Below, piece by piece: positions 16,193 to 25,002 of a stretch of 62,621 nucleotides of DNA. Below the pieces are notes generated by a model, which was given only the letters and a program-made list of their open reading frames with translations, searched no databases and had not been told where the DNA came from. Positions within the stretch are counted from its first letter, which is position 1; each line of letters starts with the position of its first letter. The translations under genes and the position numbers were made by a program. The stretch comes from an uncultured Saprospiraceae bacterium. Lineage in GTDB: Bacteria; Bacteroidota; Bacteroidia; Chitinophagales; Saprospiraceae. Where the stretch lies: assembly GCA_937981555.1 (NCBI GenBank), contig CALJOK010000056.1, positions 1 to 62,621 of the forward strand, given 5' to 3'.

Positions 16193-18433
16193 TTAATCTA
16201 AAGCTTTCCGCAGTCTCTCAAATTTCTCATCATTCTTTTTCAAAAAATAAGATCTCAATACATCCTTTTTCTCCTTACTCGTCAAGTGAAAAGAAATCGA
16301 TGCTCGCTCCAAATCATCTTTTGGATAATAAATATATCTGATTACATCAAATTTATCTCTACCTAAAAGGTCAAAAATAAATCCAAGATTGGTGTCTTGT
16401 TCATAATCTTGTAGTGTCAAAATTTGCCCTGCGATGCCGAGAGGATTAAGCATAGATTCGATAGCACCTTGATCGTCGTTGGGAACAATTTCTTCTACTT
16501 TTATTTGTGCAGAAATTTGTAATAAAACTACACCACTTGTATTTTCCGAAATCCAATCCTTAAACACATGAATAAAACGAGTCGCCGAATTGATACCATA
16601 ATTATCTCGAAAACCTGCATCCATCACTTCAATTCCAGGTTTGCTTGGCAAATAAACATTCGGTAGAATATATGGATAAGTTGCATTCATCCTTAGTCCT
16701 GTCGCAAAATTCATATCCTGCGCCCCTTGCTTTTCGAAGACTCTTCCAAAATCTACCGCATCAATTTCTACTGCATTGGGTCGCTCCACTCCAATAGGTG
16801 GAATCGTCATATACGACACACCTTGAGGAGAAATAATCATCCGCCGACCATCATTGACAATCGAAGGTGTCAAAAAAGTCATCGGAATAATTGCTTCTGT
16901 TTCAGGAGTTTTATAATCTTTTAGTTTTTGCGTAAAAGCATTGTTAGTATTTTCGTTCAGTTGTTGTTCGAAGATATAGCCTCGATCTTTTCGATAAGTT
17001 TTTCCATCTACTTCAAATTCTGCCCAAGGCAAAAACAAGTCATTTGTCACGATGGTAAAACCGATGGAATTCAATAAATCTTTCGAAATAATATCAATGT
17101 ATTTTCGATCATAGATATTGATATTTTCACCTTGTTGTTTTTGCAAATATAATTCTCGCAAATAAGCTGCACCAATCATTCCGCCCGAAGCTCCAGTCAT
17201 CAAAACCGTATGAGGTAATAACTCTCCATTCAATAAACTGTCGCTTTTTTGCAAAACCTGCATCGCCCAAGCTGCGGCTCGTAGTCCTCCCCCACTTACA
17301 CAGACGACGACCATTTTTGGTTTTTCTTCTTCAGGGAATTTATTTTTCCAATTCTCTAAAATCTGAATTGTGGCTGCTTTATCTTCGTTGACATTTTCAG
17401 CCACACATATTTTTTGCAAATCTGCATAGGCGTATTTCGCAGGTTCTACATTATAATCTAATCCGTAGGCTTTATTTTTATGATTGAAACTTTCGAATTT
17501 TGTCAAAAAATTTATACTTACTAAAAGCAAAAAGAAAACGGTAATTCGCCATCGATCAAACCAATATGTAATCGCTCCTGTCAACGCAATGACTATACTA
17601 AACATGATTAAAATACTCGCTCCTGCTGGAATTCTAAACATCGGATAATCTATCAAATATCCCATCGTAATCAACGCCACCAAACTCATCAGTTGAACTA
17701 CCAAAGCATTCAAATGATTTTGTTTAAAAACGCTGAGCAATAATTTATAATCATAATGTTGCACCGACCTAACAATGCGAGGTCGAAAAGATTCGGTCAA
17801 ATATGTATCTACTCGCCAACGAACAGTTCCTCTTTTGATATTATGAATACGATCAATTCTTCGATTAGGCGCCATGCTTTCGACGAGGTTGGGAGGTGTT
17901 TTTCCTTTTCTTTTTTTGGAAAAATTAAAAATGTCTTTGTTGGTAAATTGAAAATAAAAAGAGGACAACAATAACATTAAAACTACGCCTAACAAAAACC
18001 CAACACAATTTGTCAAAATCACTTCCGCAGACCAATATTCAAAATACCGTTGAAACCAAATCGTATAGGTAAAATAAAATGCTAGAAAAGTAAGTGGTAC
18101 GATAAAATTATTGAGGATGAATTTGGTAAAAGGTCGTTTCATCGAAGCCAAAAAAGGAAAGTGGTGAGCATCTAAAAGGTAAGTTGTCAAATTCCATGTC
18201 ATAAAGAATCCACCAAACGCCGCTCCTAAAAGAAAAAAACTTTTAAATCCTACTTCCCCCATATATTCTGGAGAAAGGAATAAATATTTGACGCCATATA
18301 AATCGGCCAATGTTCCGGTCAAGAGGGAGACTAAAAAAATCCACATGCCGATGAGTAGCAAATTGTTCCTTAGGTGCAAAAAAAATAGTTGCACAGGGAA
18401 GGAGTAGATTATATCGGTTAGCCATTTTTTCAT
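16193..18433 (-). CDS. Membrane-anchored patatin-like phospholipase
   Basis: A 746-residue protein. The first 330 residues hold about seven hydrophobic segments, so the protein is anchored in the inner membrane. The C-terminal half is a patatin domain: oxyanion loop VVCVSGGGLRAAAWA (about residue 376), nucleophile elbow TGASGGMIGA (Ser about 414) and the catalytic aspartate in VMDAGFRDNYG (about 607), where the usual DGG/DGA is DAG. Patatins are acyl hydrolases acting on membrane lipids. The gene is alone on its strand, with a palindromic AT-rich repeat upstream and the long hairpin downstream. The substrate is unknown. A second, unrelated patatin architecture occurs at 34762-36996. Confidence 0.85.
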   Translation of the reverse strand: MKKWLTDIIYSFPVQLFFLHLRNNLLLIGMWIFLVSLLTGTLADLYGVKYLFLSPEYMGEVGFKSFFLLGAAFGGFFMTWNLTTYLLDAHHFPFLASMKRPFTKFILNNFIVPLTFLAFYFTYTIWFQRYFEYWSAEVILTNCVGFLLGVVLMLLLSSFYFQFTNKDIFNFSKKRKGKTPPNLVESMAPNRRIDRIHNIKRGTVRWRVDTYLTESFRPRIVRSVQHYDYKLLLSVFKQNHLNALVVQLMSLVALITMGYLIDYPMFRIPAGASILIMFSIVIALTGAITYWFDRWRITVFFLLLVSINFLTKFESFNHKNKAYGLDYNVEPAKYAYADLQKICVAENVNEDKAATIQILENWKNKFPEEEKPKMVVVCVSGGGLRAAAWAMQVLQKSDSLLNGELLPHTVLMTGASGGMIGAAYLRELYLQKQQGENINIYDRKYIDIISKDLLNSIGFTIVTNDLFLPWAEFEVDGKTYRKDRGYIFEQQLNENTNNAFTQKLKDYKTPETEAIIPMTFLTPSIVNDGRRMIISPQGVSYMTIPPIGVERPNAVEIDAVDFGRVFEKQGAQDMNFATGLRMNATYPYILPNVYLPSKPGIEVMDAGFRDNYGINSATRFIHVFKDWISENTSGVVLLQISAQIKVEEIVPNDDQGAIESMLNPLGIAGQILTLQDYEQDTNLGFIFDLLGRDKFDVIRYIYYPKDDLERASISFHLTSKEKKDVLRSYFLKKNDEKFERLRKALD

Positions 18434-18454
18434 TTATCGGTGTTGGTTGCTATT

Positions 18455-18548
18455 TTGGTTATTGAGTTATTTGTTATTTGGTTATTGACGATAGTAACTT
18501 AATTGGTTATTGAGTTATTTCGTCAATAACTTAATAACAAATAACCAA
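18455..18548. repeat. AT-rich repeat cluster with GGTTATTGAGTTATT units
   Basis: TTGGTTATTGAGTTATTT occurs twice as a direct repeat (about 18455-18472 and 18503-18520), and TTGTTATT..GTTATTGACGA (18471-18491) pairs with TCGTCAATAAC..AATAACAA (18520-18540) with three mismatches. The cluster fills the 115-base space between the patatin gene start and the hemolysin-family gene stop. Confidence 0.6.
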
Positions 18549-19799
18549 CTACTCCCCATCCAATTTCACCACCCGAATCGTTTCAATTTTAGTATCAGAG
18601 ACTAATTCCAAAATATATTTATACCCTTCTAAAAGGATTTCTGCATTTTGTTCGGGAATAGTCTCTGTAGTTGTAACGAGATAACCAGAGAGAGTTTCAT
18701 ATTCTCCTTCTGGAAAATTTAACTCGTTATACTTTTCATTCAAGTAATCGATTTCCAAACGACCTGAGAAAATAAACTCTTTGTCCGAAACTTGTGTTTC
18801 AATATATTCTTCTTGATCGTGCTCGTCTTCAATTTCTCCAAATATTTCTTCCAAAATATCTTCCAAGGTAATGATTCCTGCTACGCCTCCATATTCGTCG
18901 ACGACACATGCGATGGTCGTTCCTGTTTTGATAAATCGATTCATCAAGACTTGTGCTCGCATCGTTTCGGGAACGAATGGAAGATTTAAAATCAAGCGTT
19001 TGATGTCTTTTGGATTTTTGAGCATCTGCGCATGATGAACATATCCGAGCACATTATCAATATCATCTTCGGTAACAATTAATCTCGATAATTTCGTTTC
19101 TCGAAAGAGTTGTTCCAAATCTTCGATACTGTCATTCACATCAACATCTTCAATTTCAGGACGAGGAATCATACATTCTTTAACTTTGACTTCTCGCAGT
19201 TGCAACACATTATGAAATAAATCAGTATCAATATCATCGTTCTCTTCGGTGATGGAGCTTTGAATAAAATCTCCAAGATCAACTCTCGTCAAGGCATTTT
19301 CGACTTGGGAAACTTCCGAATTAAAAAATACTTTTAAGAATAGATTCGACAAACGAATCATTACCCACGAAGCCAACCAAAGTAACCATTGTAAAAAACG
19401 TAAAGGGTATGCTAAAAAATATAGGACATCATCTGCGAATAATCGGAAAAGAGTTTTGGGTAAAAATTCTCCAAAAATAAGTACGATGACCGTGATAAAA
19501 ACAGTTGTGATGAGTAACATCAACAAAGCATTTTCGATCCCCAAATATTGTTGAAAGAAAGGTTCTAAAACTTTAGATAACATCGTCGTGAAAATCACTA
19601 ACGCAATATTATTCCCCACCAACATGGTTCCTAAAAAATCAGCTGGCTTTTCATAAAAATGTGCAAGGATAGCACCTCGGCGAGAACCTTTATTTTTCTT
19701 TAATTCGATCCGCAACTTATTAGCAGAGACGAAGGCTATCTCCGATCCTGAAAATAAAGCGGAGAGTAAAAGGAAAAATAAAATAAGGGTAAATGTCAT
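18549..19799 (-). CDS. Hemolysin family protein (CNNM/CBS/CorC)
   Basis: A 416-residue membrane protein with the order DUF21/CNNM transmembrane domain (residues 1-180, with GSEIAFVSANKLRIEL), a CBS-domain pair (about 195-320, MIPRPEIEDVDVNDSIEDL and VVDEYGGVAGIITLEDILEEIFGEIEDEHD) and a C-terminal CorC_HlyC domain (FSGRLEIDYLNEKYN, EYETLSGYLV). Relatives are linked to Mg or Co export and, in Bacteroidota, to gliding-associated GldE. It follows lptC by 64 bases on the same strand, an order I recall as common in Bacteroidota. Transport substrate is not determined by the sequence. Confidence 0.88.
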   Translation of the reverse strand: MTFTLILFFLLLSALFSGSEIAFVSANKLRIELKKNKGSRRGAILAHFYEKPADFLGTMLVGNNIALVIFTTMLSKVLEPFFQQYLGIENALLMLLITTVFITVIVLIFGEFLPKTLFRLFADDVLYFLAYPLRFLQWLLWLASWVMIRLSNLFLKVFFNSEVSQVENALTRVDLGDFIQSSITEENDDIDTDLFHNVLQLREVKVKECMIPRPEIEDVDVNDSIEDLEQLFRETKLSRLIVTEDDIDNVLGYVHHAQMLKNPKDIKRLILNLPFVPETMRAQVLMNRFIKTGTTIACVVDEYGGVAGIITLEDILEEIFGEIEDEHDQEEYIETQVSDKEFIFSGRLEIDYLNEKYNELNFPEGEYETLSGYLVTTTETIPEQNAEILLEGYKYILELVSDTKIETIRVVKLDGE

Positions 19800-19863
19800 G
19801 AAGTATTTTTCGAAACTTAAAAGTCTAAATATAAAATAAAAAAATCATTTGCACAGAATCTAT

Positions 19864-20568
19864 TTACTCCTCCAAATCATCAGACAATCCATCCACCTTA
19901 ATCCTTCCCGTAATCGCATTGATTTCCCAACGAGTAAAATCCTGATTCGCTTCAAATCCATACCCATAAACAATTTCTCCTGGACGAGTAATTTTGACAA
20001 ATTTCTTGGTGTACACTTTATTTAATTTTTCATCCCAAATGAGTTCTTCCGTTTCAAGCATCTCATTTTTTTTGCTTTCCCAAACGACACTATCTTTTAC
20101 AATGATCTCATTTTTTTTCTCAAAACGTAAAGCATACTTCGCGGTCAATTCACTTTGCGTTCGGCCTGATGGATCAAAAAAATCAACTTGTATTCCTTCT
20201 GGAAATTCTTGTTTAGGAGTGTTGACATCTAAATAGCGGAACATTTTATCGCCCATGACTTTTACTCTGATGATCGCAGAATCGCTGTAGAGCAATTCTA
20301 CATTTTTCATGGTCTCGTATTTGAGTTCGTCGGAAGTGGCGACACTTTTTATTTCATCTAAATCATTTTCGCAGGAAGTTAGGAGAAAGATGAATAGGAA
20401 TAAAAACGAATATCCAACACTCAACAAGGAATATCCAATATCCAACGAATCGAATAAATGAATTTTTGGGGAACTTGGACATTGGTTATTCCTTAGCACC
20501 AGCGTTCTATCTTCGATATTCATTTTTGAATGTTGGATATTCATTTTCGCTATCTTATTTTTTTTCAA
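19864..20568 (-). CDS. lptC: LPS export periplasmic protein LptC-like lipoprotein
   Basis: A 234-codon frame. The C-terminal 170 residues match the LptC/OstA-like beta-jellyroll: ELKYETMKNVELLYSDSAIIRVKVMGDKMFRY, FFDPSGRTQSELTAKYALRFEKKNEIIVKDSVVWE and TEELIWDEKLNKVYTKKFVKI. LptC carries LPS across the periplasm with LptA and the LptBFG transporter. A lipobox LLTSC lies near residue 65, preceded by FLFLFIF. The first 50 codons are odd: after MKKNKIAK they read through a dispersed repeat (20410-20543) with MNIQHS, MNIE and GYSLLSVGYS. The start may be TTG 20568, ATG 20544, ATG 20523 or an internal codon near the hydrophobic core. It is eight bases downstream of the T9SS gene. Confidence 0.78.
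   Translation of the reverse strand: MKKNKIAKMNIQHSKMNIEDRTLVLRNNQCPSSPKIHLFDSLDIGYSLLSVGYSFLFLFIFLLTSCENDLDEIKSVATSDELKYETMKNVELLYSDSAIIRVKVMGDKMFRYLDVNTPKQEFPEGIQVDFFDPSGRTQSELTAKYALRFEKKNEIIVKDSVVWESKKNEMLETEELIWDEKLNKVYTKKFVKITRPGEIVYGYGFEANQDFTRWEINAITGRIKVDGLSDDLEE
20410..20543. repeat. Dispersed AATATCCAAC-type repeat inside the lptC 5' end
   Basis: The segment contains GAATATCCAACACTCAACAA, GAATATCCAATATCCAAC, then after about 70 bases GAATGTTGGATATTCAT, so parts are inverted copies of each other. I recall ATATCCAA/TTGGATAT strings as a common dispersed intergenic motif in Bacteroidota. Here it is translated in frame as part of lptC. Confidence 0.55.
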
Positions 20569-20575
20569 TTATTAT

Positions 20576-23500
20576 CTATTTCATCAAAGTCAAATCCCCT
20601 TCATACAAAACAACTTCCGCATCAATAAACTCCACCAAAGTATAAAAAGCAAACACACCTGGATCCATTTCTTCTCCTTTAAAAATTCCATCCCAACCCA
20701 AACTTGGATCATTCAGCGGAATATCTTTCGCTTCAAAAACCAATGCACCCCAACGATTATAAATACGCAAAATTTGAATATTTGCTGCAGCAGGACCACT
20801 ATAAACGGTAAAGCTGTCATTGTATCCGTCAAAGTTGGGAGAGAAGGCATTTGGAATATAGATTGGTCGATTCTTTATTACCTCGATTGTGATTTCATCC
20901 GTTGCCGTACATCCATTTTCATCTGTGATCGTAACGATATAAGTCGTCGTGTTCACAGGCATAGCAACTGGATTTGGACAATCGGTGCATGACAGTCCGG
21001 TGGAAGGCACCCACTCATAAGTTACTGGAATGAAAGGAGAATAAGTAGAATTTATATTAGTAGAAAAACCTAAATCAATCGATTGGTCGTCTCCTGCATT
21101 TACAATCAATTCAGTTGGCTGAGTGATCGTTGCATTCACTTCATCAGTACATCCTAAAATATCTTGAATCATAATCGTATAATCTCCCGCAGCCAAATCT
21201 GTAAAATCAACTTCGTCTTGAAAAATGATACCATCCACACTATATTGATAAGGTGGGTTTCCACCAGCACCTGTTACGGAGATAACTCCAGACTCTTCAC
21301 CATAACAAATCACATCAATCACCTCTACTAAATCAATAAATAATTCATCGGGCTGAGTGATAGAAAAACTGCCAACTGCATCACAATTATTTCCATCCAA
21401 AACGGTCACCGTGTAAGTTCCAGGAATTAAATCGGATATGGTCGCAGTTGTTTCATTCGTATTCCAAGCGTAAGTGTAATTTCCAACTCCTCCACTTGCT
21501 GTAGCGGTAATCGTTCCATCGCCTTCACCAAAGCAACTCACATTTACGCCAGTCAAATCAACTGCAACGGGTGGCGGTTCAGAAACGATAATTTCAAATT
21601 GACCAATACATCCGTTGGCATCCACCACATCTACGATGTAAGTTCCTGCTCCTATGTCAGTTTTGATATTTGAATTTTGAAAACCATTCCCATCATTAAA
21701 ATCATATTGATAAGGTGGTAATCCGTTCCCCAAAGTAATTTCGATAGATCCATCTGTCAAACTAAAACAAGTAGGCGAAATACTTCCGTCTAACTCTAGT
21801 GCCAATTCTAACTCATCTACTTGAATATCTAAACTCGTTTGGCAGCCATTCGCATCTTCCAAAATCACATTGTATAATCCAATTGGAATATTGGTCAAAG
21901 TATTATCTGAAGTCCAGACGCCACTATTTTGCCATTGATATGAATAAGGAGGTGTTCCTCCAAAACTAATTAATTCAATCGCCCCATCTTGTCCTTCGTT
22001 ACAACTCGGCATCATAATTTGTGGTGTAATATTAAATGCTGGCGGCCCTCCAACTGAAAAAGTCAGCACCGTATCACAAGTTGCGTCATTGGTAATCGTA
22101 ACGCTATAATCATCGATAGCCAAATTTGTAATGGTCGAAGTTGTCGCATTGTTCTCCCAAAGAAAAGTATGCGGAGGAGCATTACTTGTCACCACCAAAC
22201 TAATCGAACCATCTTGACTATCAGGACAATCTACATTATCAATTGTTGGTACAACCGTCATCGCATTCAACGTTTCACAGCAAGGAGAAACCAAAATAGT
22301 TTCCACATCTACGACGATACATCCCAAGTCACTTTCGACCGTCAAGGAAATTGTTTTTAACCCAGGAGTTGTCCAAGTGACATCATGTGGACCTACTCCA
22401 GAAGCGGTTGCAGGAACTGCATCCACTCCAAAATTCCATTCCCAACCTACCAATGCACCTAAAACAAATGAACTATTATCATTAAAAATTACTGACTCAC
22501 CATAGCACACTTCTGCATCAGGTTCATCAGTTTCTACATCAGCCTCTGGCCCTAAAAATTCCCCCGTTCCACCAAATGATACTTCAAAACCATTTCCTGT
22601 ACTCGTGAAATTATTAACCAATAGTGCATAACTTTTCCCTTGTTCCATATCTATGGCTTTAACAAAATTATCTTGGGGATAAGGTTGTTGACAACCAGAC
22701 TCTTCAAAAAAATCAGTTGAACTTCCATCCAAACCTGTTGGCCCCATACAGGGACTTGGAAAAGTAAAACTCCCCGAAGCCATGCAACGCAAATCGATTT
22801 TCCCTGAACAATTTCCAATTCCATTCGGCAACTCATAGACCACAAAGTCCAAATCATCACTTGGAAAAGTTGGTGTCAAAGTAAATTCCAACGTTCCAGA
22901 TGTTTCGCAAGTCCAAGTAAACCAAGTTGAATTTGATTCAGAAGTAGAACCTAATCCACCCAAGCAAGTTCCCATCGCTTCATCAGGATCAACCCCTGCT
23001 CCTGAAACTTGTTGTACAACAAAAGAAGATTTATCACAAAGGATAGCCGCTACTGGACAATCAGAACCAGGTTCTACTGGCGCAAAATAATTAGCAATAC
23101 ATAATTGAAAACTTCCCAAATTCCCTCCTGCATCTATTCTAATATAATATTCCTGTCCAATCACCATTCCGCCTTCGTACAGCTGAATCGTATTATTTTG
23201 AATACCATCATCTGAAGCACAACCAAATGTATTGATCGTTCCACTACAATCACCTGTGTACATCGCCACCTCTGGTTCCCACATCGATCCTCCCAGAACT
23301 GGCGTTGAAGCACCAATCACCGTAATAGTCATATCAGTTGCGATAGCAGTAAATTTAAACCAAACATCATTATCAGAATTAGAAAAACAAAACGGAGAAG
23401 TAAAACCAGAATCAGTCGCATCTGCATTGGAAAATTCAGCTACATCTGAACACCAATTGGAGACATCCGTTATTTCAATTGCACCTGCACAATCATCATT

Positions 23501-23581
23501 ACTTGGCTGGGCAAAAGTATTTTGAATAGAGATAAAAAATGAAAATAAAATACAATTGATGTAGAGAAAATATTTCTTCAT
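20576..23581 (-). CDS. Large secreted protein with SprB-like repeats and T9SS type B sorting domain
   Basis: About 1001 residues from the ATG at 23581, chosen because it starts directly at a signal peptide (MKKYFLYINCILFSFFISIQ...FAQ). The N-terminal 330 residues hold two cysteine-containing beta domains. A PKD-like segment follows (about 370-435, VGWEWNFGVDAVP). Then come five or six SprB-type repeats of about 75 residues, for example VSCFGEGDGTITATASGGVG...YAWNTNETTATISDL..GTYTVTV. The protein ends in a gliding-motility-type C-terminal domain (IYIPNAFSPNFDGYNDSF...NRWG..VFEA...GWDGIFKGEEMDPGVF), the type B signal for T9SS export to the cell surface. Function likely adhesion or gliding; partners are elsewhere. 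Confidence 0.9.
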   Translation of the reverse strand: MKKYFLYINCILFSFFISIQNTFAQPSNDDCAGAIEITDVSNWCSDVAEFSNADATDSGFTSPFCFSNSDNDVWFKFTAIATDMTITVIGASTPVLGGSMWEPEVAMYTGDCSGTINTFGCASDDGIQNNTIQLYEGGMVIGQEYYIRIDAGGNLGSFQLCIANYFAPVEPGSDCPVAAILCDKSSFVVQQVSGAGVDPDEAMGTCLGGLGSTSESNSTWFTWTCETSGTLEFTLTPTFPSDDLDFVVYELPNGIGNCSGKIDLRCMASGSFTFPSPCMGPTGLDGSSTDFFEESGCQQPYPQDNFVKAIDMEQGKSYALLVNNFTSTGNGFEVSFGGTGEFLGPEADVETDEPDAEVCYGESVIFNDNSSFVLGALVGWEWNFGVDAVPATASGVGPHDVTWTTPGLKTISLTVESDLGCIVVDVETILVSPCCETLNAMTVVPTIDNVDCPDSQDGSISLVVTSNAPPHTFLWENNATTSTITNLAIDDYSVTITNDATCDTVLTFSVGGPPAFNITPQIMMPSCNEGQDGAIELISFGGTPPYSYQWQNSGVWTSDNTLTNIPIGLYNVILEDANGCQTSLDIQVDELELALELDGSISPTCFSLTDGSIEITLGNGLPPYQYDFNDGNGFQNSNIKTDIGAGTYIVDVVDANGCIGQFEIIVSEPPPVAVDLTGVNVSCFGEGDGTITATASGGVGNYTYAWNTNETTATISDLIPGTYTVTVLDGNNCDAVGSFSITQPDELFIDLVEVIDVICYGEESGVISVTGAGGNPPYQYSVDGIIFQDEVDFTDLAAGDYTIMIQDILGCTDEVNATITQPTELIVNAGDDQSIDLGFSTNINSTYSPFIPVTYEWVPSTGLSCTDCPNPVAMPVNTTTYIVTITDENGCTATDEITIEVIKNRPIYIPNAFSPNFDGYNDSFTVYSGPAAANIQILRIYNRWGALVFEAKDIPLNDPSLGWDGIFKGEEMDPGVFAFYTLVEFIDAEVVLYEGDLTLMK

Positions 23582-23770
23582 AATCTTCCAGTTGAATGCT
23601 GTTGTAAATATTGTTTTCAAAGCTTAGAATTTTTACTACTTTTCCACAAAAATAACGTTTTTTACGGCAGCAAAAGTGTAAACTTTCATTAATTATAAGA
23701 CCACTTTAGAGGAACATTTGTTGGGTGCAAATACCGATTTTAAGAAAACTTTAAAGCAATGTGTCGCTTC

Positions 23771-23801
23771 GCCATCTAATTTTTTAAATTTGCCATCTAA
23801 T
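23771..23801 (+). promoter_or_regulatory. Direct repeats flanking a -7 element upstream of pssA
   Basis: GCCATCTAAT occurs at 23771-23780 and again at 23792-23801, 21 bases apart, two helical turns. Between them TAAATTTG (23785-23792) fits the -7 consensus. The spacing suggests a regulator binding one DNA face around the promoter. The leader to the ATG at 23870 would be about 70 bases. Confidence 0.45.
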
Positions 23802-23869
23802 ACTTTGACATACATTTATTTATATTCGTCACTAACTACTTAGAAAACAACAACTAGAATTAATTTTTT

Positions 23870-24592
23870 ATGAAAAAAAATATCCCTAATGCGATTACAC
23901 TAGTCAACCTCTTTTGCGGTTGCTGTGCTTTAGTCTGTGTATTTAATGAGATGTTCGTTCCAGCATTTTGGTTTTTATTTCTAGGTGGATTGGCTGATTA
24001 TGCTGATGGATTTGTCGCAAGATCACTTGGTGTTCATTCTGTTTTGGGCAAAGAATTGGATTCTTTGGCAGATATGGTTTCGTTTGGAGTAGTACCAGGA
24101 GTAATTTTATACACCTTGATTTCTAATCATCCAATGGCGGAAGATTATGTTTTTGAAAATATAAAACTACTAGCGCTTCCTGCTTTCTTAGTAACACTTT
24201 TCTCCTGTTTACGTCTAGCCAAATTTAATTTAGATACTCGCCAGTCAGAAGATTTTATTGGATTGAATACACCATCAGTTACAATGTTTGTCACAGGATT
24301 AATGTTGATTTATCATTATGATTCATTTGGAATGGGCGATATGGTTTATCATCCTTATATTTTATATCCGACGATTCTTATTTTGTCATATTTGTTAGTG
24401 GCAGAATTGCCTATGTTTAGTATGAAATTTAAAGGCATGAAATGGGTGGGCAATGAACGAAGGATTATCTTTCTGATTGCTGGAATTTTGTCAGTTGTCT
24501 TTTTACAAGAAGTCGCATTTTCTTTGATGATTGGACTATATGTTTTGTTTGCATTTTTTGATAAAATCTTTTTAGGGAAAAAGATTGAGTAA
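23870..24592 (+). CDS. pssA: CDP-diacylglycerol-serine O-phosphatidyltransferase
   Basis: A 240-residue integral membrane enzyme that makes phosphatidylserine, precursor of phosphatidylethanolamine. The CDP-alcohol phosphotransferase signature DG-x2-AR-x8-G-x3-D-x3-D is complete in ADGFVARSLGVHSVLGKELD followed by SLAD (about residues 46-70). Seven or so hydrophobic segments follow, with SFGVVPG and TPSVT typical of the PssA group of Gram-positive and Bacteroidota type. ATG at 23870. The gene points away from the T9SS gene and precedes purS by 86 bases, with its own promoter for purS in between. Confidence 0.92.
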   Translation: MKKNIPNAITLVNLFCGCCALVCVFNEMFVPAFWFLFLGGLADYADGFVARSLGVHSVLGKELDSLADMVSFGVVPGVILYTLISNHPMAEDYVFENIKLLALPAFLVTLFSCLRLAKFNLDTRQSEDFIGLNTPSVTMFVTGLMLIYHYDSFGMGDMVYHPYILYPTILILSYLLVAELPMFSMKFKGMKWVGNERRIIFLIAGILSVVFLQEVAFSLMIGLYVLFAFFDKIFLGKKIE

Positions 24593-24630
24593 AAACCTCA
24601 TCTACTATTCGTAATTCATCAAGCGAAGCG

Positions 24631-24661
24631 TTCGTCGTTCATTCTAAAATTATTACATTTG
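24631..24661 (+). promoter_or_regulatory. Promoter of purS
   Basis: TACATTTG at 24654-24661 fits TAnnTTTG, and TTCG at 24631 sits exactly 23 bases upstream at the -33 position. The predicted leader to the ATG at 24679 is about 12 bases. Confidence 0.5.
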
Positions 24662-24678
24662 CAAAAAATTAAAAATTC

Positions 24679-24930
24679 ATGAAATACTTCGCAGAAATAG
24701 ACATCATGCCACACAAGGAATTATTAGATCCTCAAGGCAAAACAGTCTCTAACAATATGAAAAATTTAGACATCACAGGTGTTGATGATGTTCGAATTGG
24801 AAAACACATTACCATGACTTTTGACGCTGCTAATGAAGAAGAGGCAAATGCAAAAGTGGACACGGCATGTAAGAAATTATTAGCTAATGTAATTATGGAA
24901 AAATATACTTTTTCTATCAAGACAGTTTAA
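24679..24930 (+). CDS. purS: Phosphoribosylformylglycinamidine synthase subunit PurS
   Basis: An 83-residue protein matching PurS, the small subunit that lets PurQ pass ammonia to PurL in the fourth step of purine synthesis. The family features are KELLDPQGKTVSNNMKNLDITGVDDVRIGKHITM with the LDPQG motif, and LLANVIMEKYTFSI at the end. The length is right for PurS (about 80). purQ and purL are not in the window, so the subunit is encoded apart from its partners. ATG at 24679, with an own promoter directly upstream. Confidence 0.9.
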   Translation: MKYFAEIDIMPHKELLDPQGKTVSNNMKNLDITGVDDVRIGKHITMTFDAANEEEANAKVDTACKKLLANVIMEKYTFSIKTV

Positions 24931-24934
24931 TTTA

Positions 24935-24996
24935 GTTGATTGGTGAATCAGTTAATCGGGTAACCAGTCAACTGATTCACTAATTATCCAATCAAC
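24935..24996. repeat. Interrupted palindrome between purS and rsmI
   Basis: GTTGATTGG (24935-24943) pairs with CCAATCAAC (24988-24996), and TGAATCAGTT (24944-24953) with AACTGATTCA (24970-24979); eight unpaired bases bulge on the right side. It shares TGAATCAGTTAA with the hairpin at 16122-16184. It can end purS transcription or form the leader of rsmI six bases later. Confidence 0.6.
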
Positions 24997-25002
24997 AAAG
25001 CC

